DNA from: Pigmentiphaga sp. H8
GTDB taxonomy: Bacteria > Pseudomonadota > Gammaproteobacteria > Burkholderiales > Burkholderiaceae_B
Direction of reading: 5' to 3'
Length of the DNA: 64,000 bases
NCBI RefSeq assembly: GCF_003854895.1
Contig: NZ_CP033966.1
Coordinates: 2,852,001 to 2,916,000 of the forward strand
Part shown: piece by piece, positions 33,801 to 42,254 of the stretch
Numbering within the stretch: position 1 is the stretch's first letter
Layout of the letters: every line of letters begins with the position of its first letter
Notes under the pieces: model-generated
What the model was told of the DNA's origin: nothing
What the model saw: only the letters and a program-made list of their open reading frames with translations
Databases searched by the model: none
Made by a program: the position numbers and the translations under genes

Positions 33801-34504
33801 TCCTGCACGGCCTGTTCGAGTGGGCGGGAGAGGAGGGCTTCGGCGCCGCCGTGGCCGCTCCGGACCGCCTGGCCGACGCCGTCGCGCGCCGCTGCAACCG
33901 GCGCGGCTGGGAAAGCTGGATCACGCCGCTGGGCCGCTGGTTGTCCGGCGTGCTGGCCGAGCCTCTGCCGCTGGGCGCGGGACAGAGTTTCCGCTTCGCG
34001 GACCTCGAGTCCTACCGGGTCGAAATGGAATTCTGGTTCGAGAGCCGCCACGTCGACGTCGAACGCATCGATGCCCTGGTCCGGCGCCACGTCATGCCGG
34101 GCGCGGCGCGGCCCGCGCTGGAGCCGGCCATGCTCAACGGCATGTTCAAGGGCTTCATGGACCTGACCTTCGAGCACCAGGGGCGCTATTACGTGGCCGA
34201 CTACAAATCGAACTGGCTGGGCGCGACCGATGCGGCCTACACCTCGGCCGCGATGGCGAGCGAGATCCTGGCCAAGCGCTACGACCTCCAGTACGTGCTG
34301 TACCTGCTGGCGCTGCACCGGCAACTGACGGCGCGGCTGCCGGACTACGACTACGACCGCCACATGGGCGGCGCGCTGTACCTGTTCCTGCGCGGTACCC
34401 GGGCGCCGACGCGCGGCGCGTACTTCGATTGCCCGCCGCGCGAACTGATCGAACAACTCGACCGGCTGTTCGCCGGCACCGCGCAAGTGGAGGCACAGGC
34501 ATGA
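30806..34504 (+). CDS. recB: Exodeoxyribonuclease V subunit beta (RecB)
   Basis: 1232 residues. Helicase motifs include Walker A ASAGTGKT at 24-31, DEFQDTD, and VTVHKSKGLEYPLVFLP. The C-terminal nuclease domain is intact, with MDLTFEHQGRYYVADYKSN providing the D and DYK catalytic residues. RecB is the 3'-5' helicase and nuclease of RecBCD, which processes double-strand breaks. GGAGGAGG precedes the ATG at 30806. It is one of a tightly coupled recC-recB-recD trio. Confidence 0.97.
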   Translation: MNATSPKRDLALALPLHGSRLIEASAGTGKTFTISALFVRLVLGHGGDSAFGRELLPPEILVVTFTDAATQELRDRIRARLATAARYFRKESDAPDDLIAALRDDYDASDWPACANKLDVAAQWMDEAAVSTIHGWCQRMLREHAFDSGSLFTQTLETDHTDLLAEVVRDYWRQHCYALRDETLDWVSTNWITPDALRRRIAPLLAHASARDIPGTLTEIHASARTRRAEALARLKAPWAAWSEELRALCDAACAAKRVNARKFQARWYGPWFDRLSAWAADAALEALDLGTGFQRLTPAGLAEICEAGHRIDHPALDAMVDLPRLLAQLPSADADMLAHAAYWVRTRFDEEKRRRAEMGFDDMLTRLDAALRGENGERLARVIRAQFPVALIDEFQDTDTVQYRIFDRVYRIADDADDCALLMIGDPKQAIYAFRGADIHTYLRARRATAGRHYTLGTNFRSSSGMVAAVNAVFEAAENRPGGQGAFLFRRGGDDPLPFVPVAAQGRAESLVTDGTPAAPLTFWLADQDAPIAGGAYRAAMAAACATEIVRLLAGGRAGSTGFLQDGTIRGLAPADIAVLVRDMGEAQAIRSALAERGVRSVYLSDKDSVFDGQEAADLLRWLHACAEPDDDRKLRAALASTTLDRPLAELDRLNRDERFWESWVLRFRGYRDLWRRQGVLPMLRRFMDDFGLPAALARRADGERALTNLLHLAELLQQAAGELDGEQALIRHLAEHLAQDGQASEAQILRLESDAQLLKVVTVHKSKGLEYPLVFLPFACSFRPADRTRPPLRYHDESGRLVVSIAPDEAEEALADRERLAEDLRLLYVALTRARHACWLGVADLKRGRAAESGWPLCALGYLAGGGEPLTGSGQLESVLRTLDPSGTLLRTVPAPRPDADVLDMQAGGPAEPVYRTPERQPGEPWWIASYSALRVASLTEGDEEAREARLHGDTSPETPEAQKLFDDDVPDTDETLATPAGTGMHRFPRGPGPGTFLHGLFEWAGEEGFGAAVAAPDRLADAVARRCNRRGWESWITPLGRWLSGVLAEPLPLGAGQSFRFADLESYRVEMEFWFESRHVDVERIDALVRRHVMPGAARPALEPAMLNGMFKGFMDLTFEHQGRYYVADYKSNWLGATDAAYTSAAMASEILAKRYDLQYVLYLLALHRQLTARLPDYDYDRHMGGALYLFLRGTRAPTRGAYFDCPPRELIEQLDRLFAGTAQVEAQA

Positions 34505-36579
34505 GCCACGGTGCCTCGAACTACGAACTGCCGTTCGATGCGCCCGCGCAGGCATCCCCGGACCTGCGCGACCGCGAGGCGCTGTTGACGCTGCTCGACG
34601 CCTGGGTCGAACGCGGCTGGCTGCGGCGGCTGGACCGCGCTTTCGTCGGCTTCCTGGTCGACTGCCAGCCCGATACGCAACCGCTGGTAGCGGTGGCCGC
34701 CGCGCTGGCCAGCCATCAGCTCGGACACGGCCACGTCTGCCTGGACCTGGCCCTGACGCTGGAGCGGCCCGACGAGGCGCTGTCCCTGCCGCCCGAAGGC
34801 GACATGGGGCCCGCGATGCGCCTGCCCTCGGACCTGCTGGCCGGTGTCGACGTCGCGCAGTGGCTGGCCGCGCTGGCTGCCAGCCCGCTGGTCGCGGACG
34901 CCGCGCGGGCGCAAGCGCCCGATGACGGCCGGCCGCTGGTGCTCGATGCCGGCCGCCTGTACCTGCGCCGCTACTGGGACTTCGAGCGGCGCATCGCCCG
35001 GGCCCTGCGGGAACGCCTGGCGCACCCGGTGGAAACGCCGCCGGACCTCGCGCAATCCCTGGCGCGGCTGTTTGACGAAAGCCAAGGGGCCGACAGCGGC
35101 CCCGACTGGCAGAAACTGGCCTGCGCGCTGGCCGCGCGCGGCCGCATCGGCATCGTCACCGGCGGCCCGGGCACGGGCAAGACCACCACGGTCGTGCGCC
35201 TGCTCGCACTGCTGCAGATGACGGCGGTGCAGGAGGGGCGTCCGCTGCGCATTCTGCTGTCCGCGCCCACCGGCAAGGCGGCGGCGCGCCTGTCCGCGTC
35301 CATTGCCGACCAGGTCGGGCGGCTTCCGGTGTCCGACGCGGTCCGAGCGGCCATCCCCACCGACGTCTCGACGCTGCACCGGCTGCTGGGCAGCCGGCCG
35401 GACACGCGCCATTTCCGCCACCATGCCGGCAACCCCTTGCTTATCGACATGCTGGTCGTGGACGAGGCGTCGATGATAGACGTGGAAATGATGGCGCACC
35501 TGATGGCCGCGCTGCCGCCCCACGCCAGGCTGGTGCTGCTGGGCGACAAGGACCAGCTCGCGTCGGTGGAGGCGGGCGCCGTGCTGGGCGATCTCTGCCG
35601 CGACGCCGAGGCCGGCCACTACACGCCCGAGACCCAGGCCTGGCTCGAACGAGCCAGCGGCGAGAGCCTGGCCGGAACGGGTCTCTCGCCCGGCGACGCC
35701 GAACGCCATGCGATGGCGCAGCAGATCGTCATGCTGCGCCGCTCGCGCCGCTTCGGCGCCGGCAGCGGCATCGGGCAACTGGCGCGCGCGGTCAACGCCG
35801 GGCTGCCGCAGGAAATGCGTGCCGTGCTGGAACGAGAGTCCGCCGCGCCCGACCCCGATGTCTACGACACGCGCGGCATCCGGCCGGACGCGCTCGACCG
35901 CCTGCTGCTCGACGGCCATCCCGCCACCGCGCGCGGAAAACCCTGCGGCTATGCGTACTACCTGGACGTCATGCAGCGCCACCGTCCGGCAGCCGACCGG
36001 CCGGGCGACGATCCCGCCTGGGAAGGCTGGGCGGCCCGGGTGCTGGCGGCGTTCGACGCCTTCCGCCTGCTGTGCGCCGTCCGCAAGGGCGAGCAGGGCG
36101 TCGAAGGCCTGAACGCGCGCATCGCCCGGGCGCTGCGCGCGCGCGGACTGATCGAACAGGAGCAGGGCTGGTACGAAGGACGGCCCGTCCTCGTCACCCG
36201 CAACGACTACGCCCTGGGCCTGATGAACGGCGACATCGGCATCGCGCTGCGCGTGCCGCAAGGTGCCGGGGAGGGCACCGCGCTGCGCGTGGCCTTCCTG
36301 CGCAGCGACGGCACCGACGGCGTGCGCTTCGCGCTGCCCAGCCGGCTCAACGCCGTCGAGACGGTCTACGCCATGACCGTGCACAAGTCCCAGGGCTCGG
36401 AATTCGCCCATACCGCCTTGCTGCTGCCGGACCGGACCAGCCCCATCCTGACGCGCGAACTGGTCTACACCGGCGTGACGCGCGCGCGCACCTGGTTCAC
36501 GATGGTGGAGACCGCGCCCGGGGTGCTGGAGGAAGCGGTGGCCCGGCGGGTCAGGCGCATCAGCGGGTTGTCGGTTTGA
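34501..36579 (+). CDS. recD: Exodeoxyribonuclease V subunit alpha (RecD)
   Basis: 692 residues with Walker A GGPGTGKT at 221-228, APTGKAAARL, the DEASMID Walker B and the C-terminal VHKSQGSEF. RecD is the fast 5'-3' helicase motor of RecBCD. The ATG overlaps the recB stop by four bases. It is somewhat longer than the E. coli protein. The operon ends 14 bases before a convergent Bug gene, with no terminator that I can see. Confidence 0.96.
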   Translation: MSHGASNYELPFDAPAQASPDLRDREALLTLLDAWVERGWLRRLDRAFVGFLVDCQPDTQPLVAVAAALASHQLGHGHVCLDLALTLERPDEALSLPPEGDMGPAMRLPSDLLAGVDVAQWLAALAASPLVADAARAQAPDDGRPLVLDAGRLYLRRYWDFERRIARALRERLAHPVETPPDLAQSLARLFDESQGADSGPDWQKLACALAARGRIGIVTGGPGTGKTTTVVRLLALLQMTAVQEGRPLRILLSAPTGKAAARLSASIADQVGRLPVSDAVRAAIPTDVSTLHRLLGSRPDTRHFRHHAGNPLLIDMLVVDEASMIDVEMMAHLMAALPPHARLVLLGDKDQLASVEAGAVLGDLCRDAEAGHYTPETQAWLERASGESLAGTGLSPGDAERHAMAQQIVMLRRSRRFGAGSGIGQLARAVNAGLPQEMRAVLERESAAPDPDVYDTRGIRPDALDRLLLDGHPATARGKPCGYAYYLDVMQRHRPAADRPGDDPAWEGWAARVLAAFDAFRLLCAVRKGEQGVEGLNARIARALRARGLIEQEQGWYEGRPVLVTRNDYALGLMNGDIGIALRVPQGAGEGTALRVAFLRSDGTDGVRFALPSRLNAVETVYAMTVHKSQGSEFAHTALLLPDRTSPILTRELVYTGVTRARTWFTMVETAPGVLEEAVARRVRRISGLSV

Positions 36580-36593
36580 GGTTTGAAGCCGTA

Positions 36594-37565
36594 TCAATCC
36601 ATGGTCACGCGGGCTTCGGCGATGACCTTCTTCCATCGTACGCGCTCGGCCTCGATGAATGCCCGGGCTTGTTCCGGGGTAGAGGGCTTGGTCTCGGCCC
36701 CCAATGCCAGGAAGCGCTTCTTCACGTCGCCATCGGCCAGGATGGCTGCCAGTGCCTCGTGCAGCTTGCCGACGATGGGCGCCGGCGTGCCCGGCGGCGC
36801 CATCAGCGCGAACCAGGCACTGCTCTCGAAGCCTGGAAACCCGGACTCGGCGGCGCTGGGGATATCGGAGGCGATCTCGGTACGCGCATGATCGGCCACC
36901 GCCATGATGCGCGCCTTGCCGGTGTCACGCAGCTTGAGCACGGCCGAGATGTTTCCGAAAAAAAGATCGATGCGGCCCGCCATCAGGTCGGTCAACGCGG
37001 GGCCTTCTCCCTTGTAGGGAATGTGGACCAGCGAGGTGCCCGTCATCGTCGCGAACAACTGGCCGGTCAGGTGCGACGTCGAGCCGTTGCCTTGGGAGCC
37101 GTAGGTCAGCTTGCCTGGGTGGGCCTTGGCGTAAGCGATCAGCTCGGGTACCGAACCGACCGGCAGGGAGGACTTGACCGTGATCGCGTTGGGGCTGCCT
37201 GCCAGCAAGCCTATTGCCGCAAAGGACGAGGGCTTGAAGGCCAGGTCCTTGTACAGGTATTCGTTGATCGACAATGGCCCGGGGGGCGTCGCCAGCAGGG
37301 TATAGCCATCGGGGGCGGATGCGTAGACCTCCTGGGCCCCGATATTGCCGCCCGCGCCCGGACGGTTCTCGACCACCACGGGTTGGCCCCACCGGTCGCC
37401 CAGGCGCTGGCCGACGATGCGCGCAAGGGAATCGATGGTGCCGCCGGCCGGGAAGTCGACCACGATGCGGATCGGGCGCGAAGGGTAGTCCCCGGCGGCA
37501 ACGGCGGCGGGGCTTGCCAGCGCGCAAGCGGCCAGCAACGGGTAAGCCAGATAGTTCATGGACAT
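36594..37565 (-). CDS. Bug-type periplasmic solute-binding protein (tripartite tricarboxylate receptor family)
   Basis: 323 residues with a signal peptide (MSMNYLAYPLLAACALASPAAVAA) and mature start DYPSRPIRIVVDFPAGGTIDSLAR, the standard Bug opening, followed by VVENRPGAGGNIGA. Bug proteins bind carboxylates, amides or small aromatic acids in the periplasm and are hugely expanded in Bordetella and Achromobacter. No TctA/TctB membrane genes are nearby. It lies 67 bases downstream of the aldehyde dehydrogenase, so its ligand may be the substrate of the ThDP/ALDH pair. Two in-frame ATGs six bases apart share the GGAGAGGAG site; the first was taken. Confidence 0.93.
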   Translation of the reverse strand: MSMNYLAYPLLAACALASPAAVAAGDYPSRPIRIVVDFPAGGTIDSLARIVGQRLGDRWGQPVVVENRPGAGGNIGAQEVYASAPDGYTLLATPPGPLSINEYLYKDLAFKPSSFAAIGLLAGSPNAITVKSSLPVGSVPELIAYAKAHPGKLTYGSQGNGSTSHLTGQLFATMTGTSLVHIPYKGEGPALTDLMAGRIDLFFGNISAVLKLRDTGKARIMAVADHARTEIASDIPSAAESGFPGFESSAWFALMAPPGTPAPIVGKLHEALAAILADGDVKKRFLALGAETKPSTPEQARAFIEAERVRWKKVIAEARVTMD

Positions 37566-37632
37566 GTCTCCTCTCCTTGCCGTTCTGCGACGGCTGGACA
37601 GCTGGATGAACCGGCGGTGCCGGGATGGTGGA

Positions 37633-39099
37633 TCAGAAGGGGTAGGCGGGAGGCCGGTCCTGGACGGTGACCCACTGCCACTGCGTGAACTCGTCCCAGT
37701 TGGCGGGGCCGCCGATGCGGCCACCGTTTCCCGAGGCTCCCATGCCGCCGAAGGGCACGCGAGGATCGCCCGCCACGGTCTGGTCGTTGATGTGCAGCAA
37801 GCCGGTGCGCAGGCGTCGGCCCAAGGCCATTGCCCGCGCCACCGAGCGCGAGACCACGGCGGCCGACAACCCGTATTCGCTGCGGTTGGCCAGGGCAACG
37901 GCCTCCTCGTCGCAGGAAAAAGGCGTTACCAGCGCGACCGGCCCGAACACCTCTTCGTCGAAGGCCGGCATGCCCGGCTGAACGCCATCGAGGACGGTGG
38001 CGGCATAGAAGGGGCCCTCGGCCAAACCACCCGCGCACAGTCGCGCGCCGGCGGCTATCGTGCGCTTGACCAGTTGGTCGACGCGGCCGAGCTGGCGGGC
38101 ATTGATCATGGGGCCGAGCCGCACGCCGGGTTGCCGTGGATCGCCTGTTTTCATCTTGCCGGCCTTGTCGGCCAGCAGGTCGACCAGACGGCCGGCGATG
38201 CTTTCGTGGGCCAGGATCCGGCCCGTGGCCATGCAGATCTGTCCCTGGTGCATCCAGGCGCCGAACGCGGCGCACCCCGCGGCGAGCTCGAGATCGGCGT
38301 CGTCCAGCACGATCAGGGAGTTCTTGCCGCCCAGTTCGAGCGACACTTTCTTCAAGCGCTCGCCACACAGAGCGCCCACGCGCTTGCCCGCGGCGGTCGA
38401 TCCGGTGAAGGCCACCATGCCGATCCGAGGGTCGACGCACATCGCCTCGCCCACCTCGGCGCCGCCGGGCAGCACGTGGAGCAGCCCGGCCGGCAACCCG
38501 GCATCCTCGAACAGTCGGGCGATATAGAGGCCGCCGCTGACCGCGGTCTGCGGATCCGGCTTGAGCACGACGGCATTGCCCGTGGCCAGCGCCGGCGCCA
38601 CGGCGCGCATGGACAGGGTTAGCGGGAAATTGAACGGTGCGATCACACCCACCACGCCGTGCGGGATGCGGCGGCCATAGCTCAACCTGTCGGCAGCGGA
38701 GGGAAATACCAGCCCCTGGGGTTCGCCCAGCATGGCGGCGGCCTGATGCAGGATCAGCACGGCCGAGCGCAACTCCATGTCGGCCTTGGCCCGGATGGCG
38801 CCTGTCTCGCGCATGATCCATTCCGCCGCTTCGGCGTGATGACGCTCGACCAGGCCGGCCGCCCGGCGCAGGATCGCCGCCCGCTCGTCGTGCGGCGTCG
38901 CGGCCCACGCGGGCTGGGCTTGCTCGGCCAGGCGGGTCGACGCCGACAGCGCGGCGGGCGTCGCCAGCGTCAGCCTCGCGAGCAGGGTGCCGTCCGCCTT
39001 GTCGATCGCGTCGTATGCCAGCCCGTCGGCCGGCGACCAACTGCCCTGGAACAGCTTACCGGTCCAGGGCCGGACATCCAGGAAGTCCGGGGCCCTCAT
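37633..39099 (-). CDS. NAD(P)-dependent aldehyde dehydrogenase (benzaldehyde/vanillin dehydrogenase-like)
   Basis: 488 residues. Catalytic Glu255 in LELGGKN and nucleophile Cys289 in GQICM are present, with the coenzyme motif FTGSTAAGKRVG. Among ALDH groups the sequence reads like benzaldehyde or vanillin dehydrogenases (PFNFPLTLSMRAVAPALATGNAVVLKP). It overlaps the upstream ThDP-enzyme gene by four bases, so it would oxidise the aldehyde that a 2-oxo acid decarboxylase releases. Substrate assignment is inference from this pairing. Confidence 0.92.
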   Translation of the reverse strand: MRAPDFLDVRPWTGKLFQGSWSPADGLAYDAIDKADGTLLARLTLATPAALSASTRLAEQAQPAWAATPHDERAAILRRAAGLVERHHAEAAEWIMRETGAIRAKADMELRSAVLILHQAAAMLGEPQGLVFPSAADRLSYGRRIPHGVVGVIAPFNFPLTLSMRAVAPALATGNAVVLKPDPQTAVSGGLYIARLFEDAGLPAGLLHVLPGGAEVGEAMCVDPRIGMVAFTGSTAAGKRVGALCGERLKKVSLELGGKNSLIVLDDADLELAAGCAAFGAWMHQGQICMATGRILAHESIAGRLVDLLADKAGKMKTGDPRQPGVRLGPMINARQLGRVDQLVKRTIAAGARLCAGGLAEGPFYAATVLDGVQPGMPAFDEEVFGPVALVTPFSCDEEAVALANRSEYGLSAAVVSRSVARAMALGRRLRTGLLHINDQTVAGDPRVPFGGMGASGNGGRIGGPANWDEFTQWQWVTVQDRPPAYPF

Positions 39100-40823
39100 T
39101 CCAGCACCTGTTCGGAAATGGGATCAAGCATGACTTCGACGACGGCACTGCGGCCCGAGCGGACAGTCTCCAGCGCTTCTTGCAGCGTGGCGCGCAGCGC
39201 CTGGCCTTCGCTGACGCGAAAGGCCGCGGCCCCGCTCGCCGCCGCGGCTATGTCCGCCAGGCGCGCGCCGTCCGCCACCGTTATCCAGTAGCGATCCCTG
39301 CTTTTCGCCGTGGACTGGGCGTGCACCAGGTTCGTGGAGACCTTGGGCGAATTCCAGCCCCGATTGTTGTAGACGACCGTGAGAATGGGTGCGCCGTAGG
39401 TTTGCGCCACCCAATAAGTACTGCTGGGCACGCCGAACAGGAAGCTTCCGTCGCCACTGAGCGCGATCACCTCCGCCTCGGGATCCGCGAGCTTGACGCC
39501 CACGGCGGCGTTGATGCCCCAGCCCAGGCCGCTGCCGCCGTTGACGTAGTAGCTGCCGGGCCGGTTCAAGCGCAGCGTCGACAGAATGGTCTCGGTCCCG
39601 GAAGGCTCTTCGCACACGATGACCGTGCGGTCGTTGACCAGTTCACCCACCGCTTGCGTCAACTGCCTGACGGTAATGCCACCCTGCCTGACCGACAGCG
39701 AGGGCAGGGGAGCGGCGGCCACCCGCTCGCGCGCCTCGGCTATCCATTGCCGCCGTTCGGCCGACACCGGTTCCGCGCGATCGCGGCCGTAGTCCAGCAA
39801 CTGCCGCAGGACATAGTCGCTATCCGCAAGATAGCTGCGATGCGCGGGAAAATGCCAGAACCCCATGCTGTCCTTCACCGGATCGGTATCGATGTGGAAC
39901 AGGCGCGCGTCCGGTGCCGGGCCCGTGCGCGAGACGATCCACGGTACGTCCACGTCCAGCATCAGGATGAGATCGGCGTCGGCCACCAGCGCATTGCGCC
40001 GGTAGCCCACATGGTGCGGATGCCCGCCCGGGAAATTGACGTATTGCGGCGCGATCTCGGCCACGGGCAGGCCCAGCCGCTCCGACAGTTCCACCAGACG
40101 GCCGACGGCGGCCTGATTGCGGCCCAGGTAGGTCGTCAAGACCAGCGGCCGCCGGGCCCGCGCCAACGCCTCGTGCAGCTCCGCCAGCGCCTCCTCGCGC
40201 AAGCCGCCCAGGCGGGCAGGGGACCAATGCGAGAGCGCCTCGTCGGACAGGGGCTCGGCCTGGCCTTCCCAGATCTCTCGCGCCCCGGTCAGATAGATCG
40301 GACCTTCCGGCGCCGTGGTCGCCACCTGCATCGCGCGCATCAGCACGTTGTCCAGCATCTCGGGAGCACGCAATTCGTAGGTCCACTTCATGTACTGCGC
40401 CGCGATTTCATGCTGGCGCGGCGCGTCCTGCGTGTAGTGGATGAACTCGGTGCGCGCGCCGGCGCGGTCGCCGCTGACGGTCACGGGCGACAAGCCGGCC
40501 ACGATGATGGCGGGAACCCGGCCGCGCGAGGCGTTGTGCAGGCTGCAACCCAGGTTCTGCGTGCCGACGTCCACGTGGACCAGCACGATCTGCGGGCGGC
40601 GCGTCACCATGGCATAGCCGTGGGCGGCGGTAAGGGCGGTCATCTCGTGCGGACAGACGACGATCCGGGGCATGGCGGCGCCTTCGTCGTCGATGGCCGC
40701 GAAGGCCTCGATGAACGCCGGGTGGTCGCTGCCCAGGTTGGTGAAGAAGTAATCCACGCCCAGCCTGGCTGCAAGCTCCAGCAGGCGGCGCGCGGCAGTG
40801 GTAGCAACGGCCCGGGTGGTCAT
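39096..40823 (-). CDS. Thiamine diphosphate-dependent enzyme (acetolactate synthase/benzoylformate decarboxylase-like)
   Basis: 575 residues. The ThDP-activating Glu60 (PHE) and the ThDP/Mg motif beginning GDGSFL at 457 and ending NN at 486-487 are intact. The family includes acetolactate synthase, oxalyl-CoA decarboxylase and benzoylformate decarboxylase. There is no small regulatory subunit gene, which argues against anabolic acetolactate synthesis. Co-translation with a benzaldehyde-type dehydrogenase suggests non-oxidative decarboxylation of a 2-oxo acid (for example phenylglyoxylate) to an aldehyde. The gene heads an operon divergent from a LysR regulator. Confidence 0.88.
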   Translation of the reverse strand: MTTRAVATTAARRLLELAARLGVDYFFTNLGSDHPAFIEAFAAIDDEGAAMPRIVVCPHEMTALTAAHGYAMVTRRPQIVLVHVDVGTQNLGCSLHNASRGRVPAIIVAGLSPVTVSGDRAGARTEFIHYTQDAPRQHEIAAQYMKWTYELRAPEMLDNVLMRAMQVATTAPEGPIYLTGAREIWEGQAEPLSDEALSHWSPARLGGLREEALAELHEALARARRPLVLTTYLGRNQAAVGRLVELSERLGLPVAEIAPQYVNFPGGHPHHVGYRRNALVADADLILMLDVDVPWIVSRTGPAPDARLFHIDTDPVKDSMGFWHFPAHRSYLADSDYVLRQLLDYGRDRAEPVSAERRQWIAEARERVAAAPLPSLSVRQGGITVRQLTQAVGELVNDRTVIVCEEPSGTETILSTLRLNRPGSYYVNGGSGLGWGINAAVGVKLADPEAEVIALSGDGSFLFGVPSSTYWVAQTYGAPILTVVYNNRGWNSPKVSTNLVHAQSTAKSRDRYWITVADGARLADIAAAASGAAAFRVSEGQALRATLQEALETVRSGRSAVVEVMLDPISEQVLE

Positions 40824-40882
40824 GACTGCGGTATCTCCATGTTCGCGGCGGGCGCATCTGGCGTGCGTCCACGTCGAAATTC

Positions 40883-40911
40883 ATAGTAGGCTTGCCGTAG
40901 TCATTTTTTAA
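40883..40911 (-). promoter_or_regulatory. Predicted promoter of the ThDP enzyme/aldehyde dehydrogenase operon
   Basis: On the minus strand TTAAAA (40911-40906) and TACTAT (40888-40883) are separated by 17 bases. The predicted start is near 40876, giving a leader of about 53 bases. The weak -35 is consistent with dependence on an activator. Confidence 0.5.
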
Positions 40912-40933
40912 GTTTATTTGCTGTATTCCTAGA

Positions 40934-40948
40934 ATTCACTAAATGAAT
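40934..40948 (-). promoter_or_regulatory. Probable LysR-type binding site (T-N11-A dyad)
   Basis: ATTCA-CTAAA-TGAAT is a perfect dyad containing T-N11-A. Its centre (40941) is 65 bases upstream of the predicted ThDP-operon start, the position where LysR activators bind their recognition site. It is also ten bases before the lysR start codon, so it could mediate autorepression. Confidence 0.6.
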
Positions 40949-40957
40949 GCATAGGCC

Positions 40958-41857
40958 ATGAATACCTACCGTGCCGACCTCAATCTTTTCTCGGTTTTCC
41001 AAGCCATGCTGGAGACCCGCAGCGTGACGCTGGCCGCCGACCGCTTCGGCATCACCCAGCCCGCGATGAGCAATGCCTTGACCCGGCTACGCCAACTGAT
41101 GGGCGACCCGTTGTTCGTCAACAGCACAAGCGGCATGCAGCCCACGCCGTACGCGCTCGAAATTGCCGAAACCGTGGTCAATGCCCTGAGCGGCCTGCAA
41201 CGGGCGTTGGATCATCGCAAGAATTTCGACCCTGGCGTGAGCGAGCAGACCTTTCGTTTTCATATCCCCGACATGGGGCAGGTAAACATCCTGCCCATGC
41301 TGCTGGAGCGCTTGCAGCAGGTGGCCCCCCGGGTACGGGTGCAGACCGAGACCCTGTCGCAGGAGGACATACGCATCGGACTCGAGAACGGCCGCATCCA
41401 TTTCGCCGCCGGCCACCTGCCCAGGCTGCGCGGCAGCCGTTTGAGGACACAGCATTTGTTCGAGGAGCGCTACGTCGTCTTGATGCGCGCCGGCCATCCG
41501 TTGTCGCGGAGCGTACTGACCCAGAAGTCGCTGCTGCAGGCGCCGCATGCGGTCGTGACGTCCCTGGGAGGCGGACACCAGATCATCGAGGAAGTTCTTC
41601 TCAAGAAGCACGCCCGGATCGTCACGTATTTCCCCAACATCATGGCTCTGGCCATGACGTTGACACGCACCGATCTGGTCGCCATCGTGCCGCGCCGGAT
41701 CGCCACGGAACTGGCCAAGGAAGGAAGGCTGCAAGTCGCGCAGCTGCCCATTGCCATGCCGGCCTTCGACGTGGCGATCTTCTGGCACGAACGCTCGCAC
41801 ACCAGCCCGGCGTGCATCTGGATGCGGGAGCAGATGATCGATCTGTTCATGACGTGA
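40958..41857 (+). CDS. LysR-family transcriptional regulator (NodD/PcpR-like subgroup)
   Basis: 299 residues. The helix-turn-helix at roughly 8-65 (LNLFSVFQAMLETRSVTLAA, then ITQPAMSNALTRLRQLMGDPLF) has the NALTRLR form typical of the NodD/NahR/PcpR subgroup that responds to aromatic compounds. It is divergent from the ThDP-enzyme operon, with a well-placed dyad in between, so it most likely activates that operon in response to an aromatic or 2-oxo acid ligand. Confidence 0.94.
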   Translation: MNTYRADLNLFSVFQAMLETRSVTLAADRFGITQPAMSNALTRLRQLMGDPLFVNSTSGMQPTPYALEIAETVVNALSGLQRALDHRKNFDPGVSEQTFRFHIPDMGQVNILPMLLERLQQVAPRVRVQTETLSQEDIRIGLENGRIHFAAGHLPRLRGSRLRTQHLFEERYVVLMRAGHPLSRSVLTQKSLLQAPHAVVTSLGGGHQIIEEVLLKKHARIVTYFPNIMALAMTLTRTDLVAIVPRRIATELAKEGRLQVAQLPIAMPAFDVAIFWHERSHTSPACIWMREQMIDLFMT

Positions 41858-41889
41858 TACGCCGCACTTTCGAACCCGCCAATAATACG

Positions 41890-41905
41890 CATAATGTATA
41901 TTATG
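41890..41905. repeat. AT-rich perfect palindrome between lysR and the antitoxin gene
   Basis: CATAAT-GTAT-ATTATG: six-base arms around a four-base centre, in an AT-rich pocket (41880-41922) of a GC-rich genome. It lies downstream of both convergent genes, so an operator role is doubtful. It may be a leftover of the event that brought in the toxin-antitoxin genes, or a weak transcript end. Confidence 0.3.
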
Positions 41906-41951
41906 TAAAGTCACGTAATAAGGAAGGCAAGCCGGCCGCTTCCTTTGCTCC

Positions 41952-42254
41952 CTACGCGTGCACATGTCCCTTGTCCTTGGCTACGGCGGTCAGCGACACG
42001 CCAAGCGCATCCATGACCCGGCGCAGCGTGTGATAGCTCGGATTGGCTCCCGGAGCCAGCACGCGATACAGGTTCGTCCGGGCCAGTCCGGTTTGTTTGG
42101 CGATAGTGCCTATCCCTCTGGCACGAGCCACGTCCCCCAACGCCTGGAGAAACGCGTCCGGATCTTCCTCCCGGGCGGCCGCTGCCAAGTAATGGGCAAT
42201 CGTTTCGTCGTCGACAAGGTAGTTCGCCGGGTCGAACTCTCGCAAATCGGTCAT
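41952..42254 (-). CDS. Addiction-module antitoxin, HTH type (HigA-like 'antidote' protein)
   Basis: 100 residues from MTDLREFDPANYLVDDETIAHYL. The opening and the helix-turn-helix (GIGTIAKQTGLARTNLYRVLAPGANPSYHTLRRVMDALGV) are typical of the addiction-module antidote proteins paired with a RelE/ParE-like toxin. Such antitoxins neutralise the toxin and repress their own operon. The cognate toxin gene immediately upstream overlaps by four bases but has lost its amino end, so the antitoxin is now effectively an orphan and may be without its native promoter. Confidence 0.87.
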   Translation of the reverse strand: MTDLREFDPANYLVDDETIAHYLAAAAREEDPDAFLQALGDVARARGIGTIAKQTGLARTNLYRVLAPGANPSYHTLRRVMDALGVSLTAVAKDKGHVHA

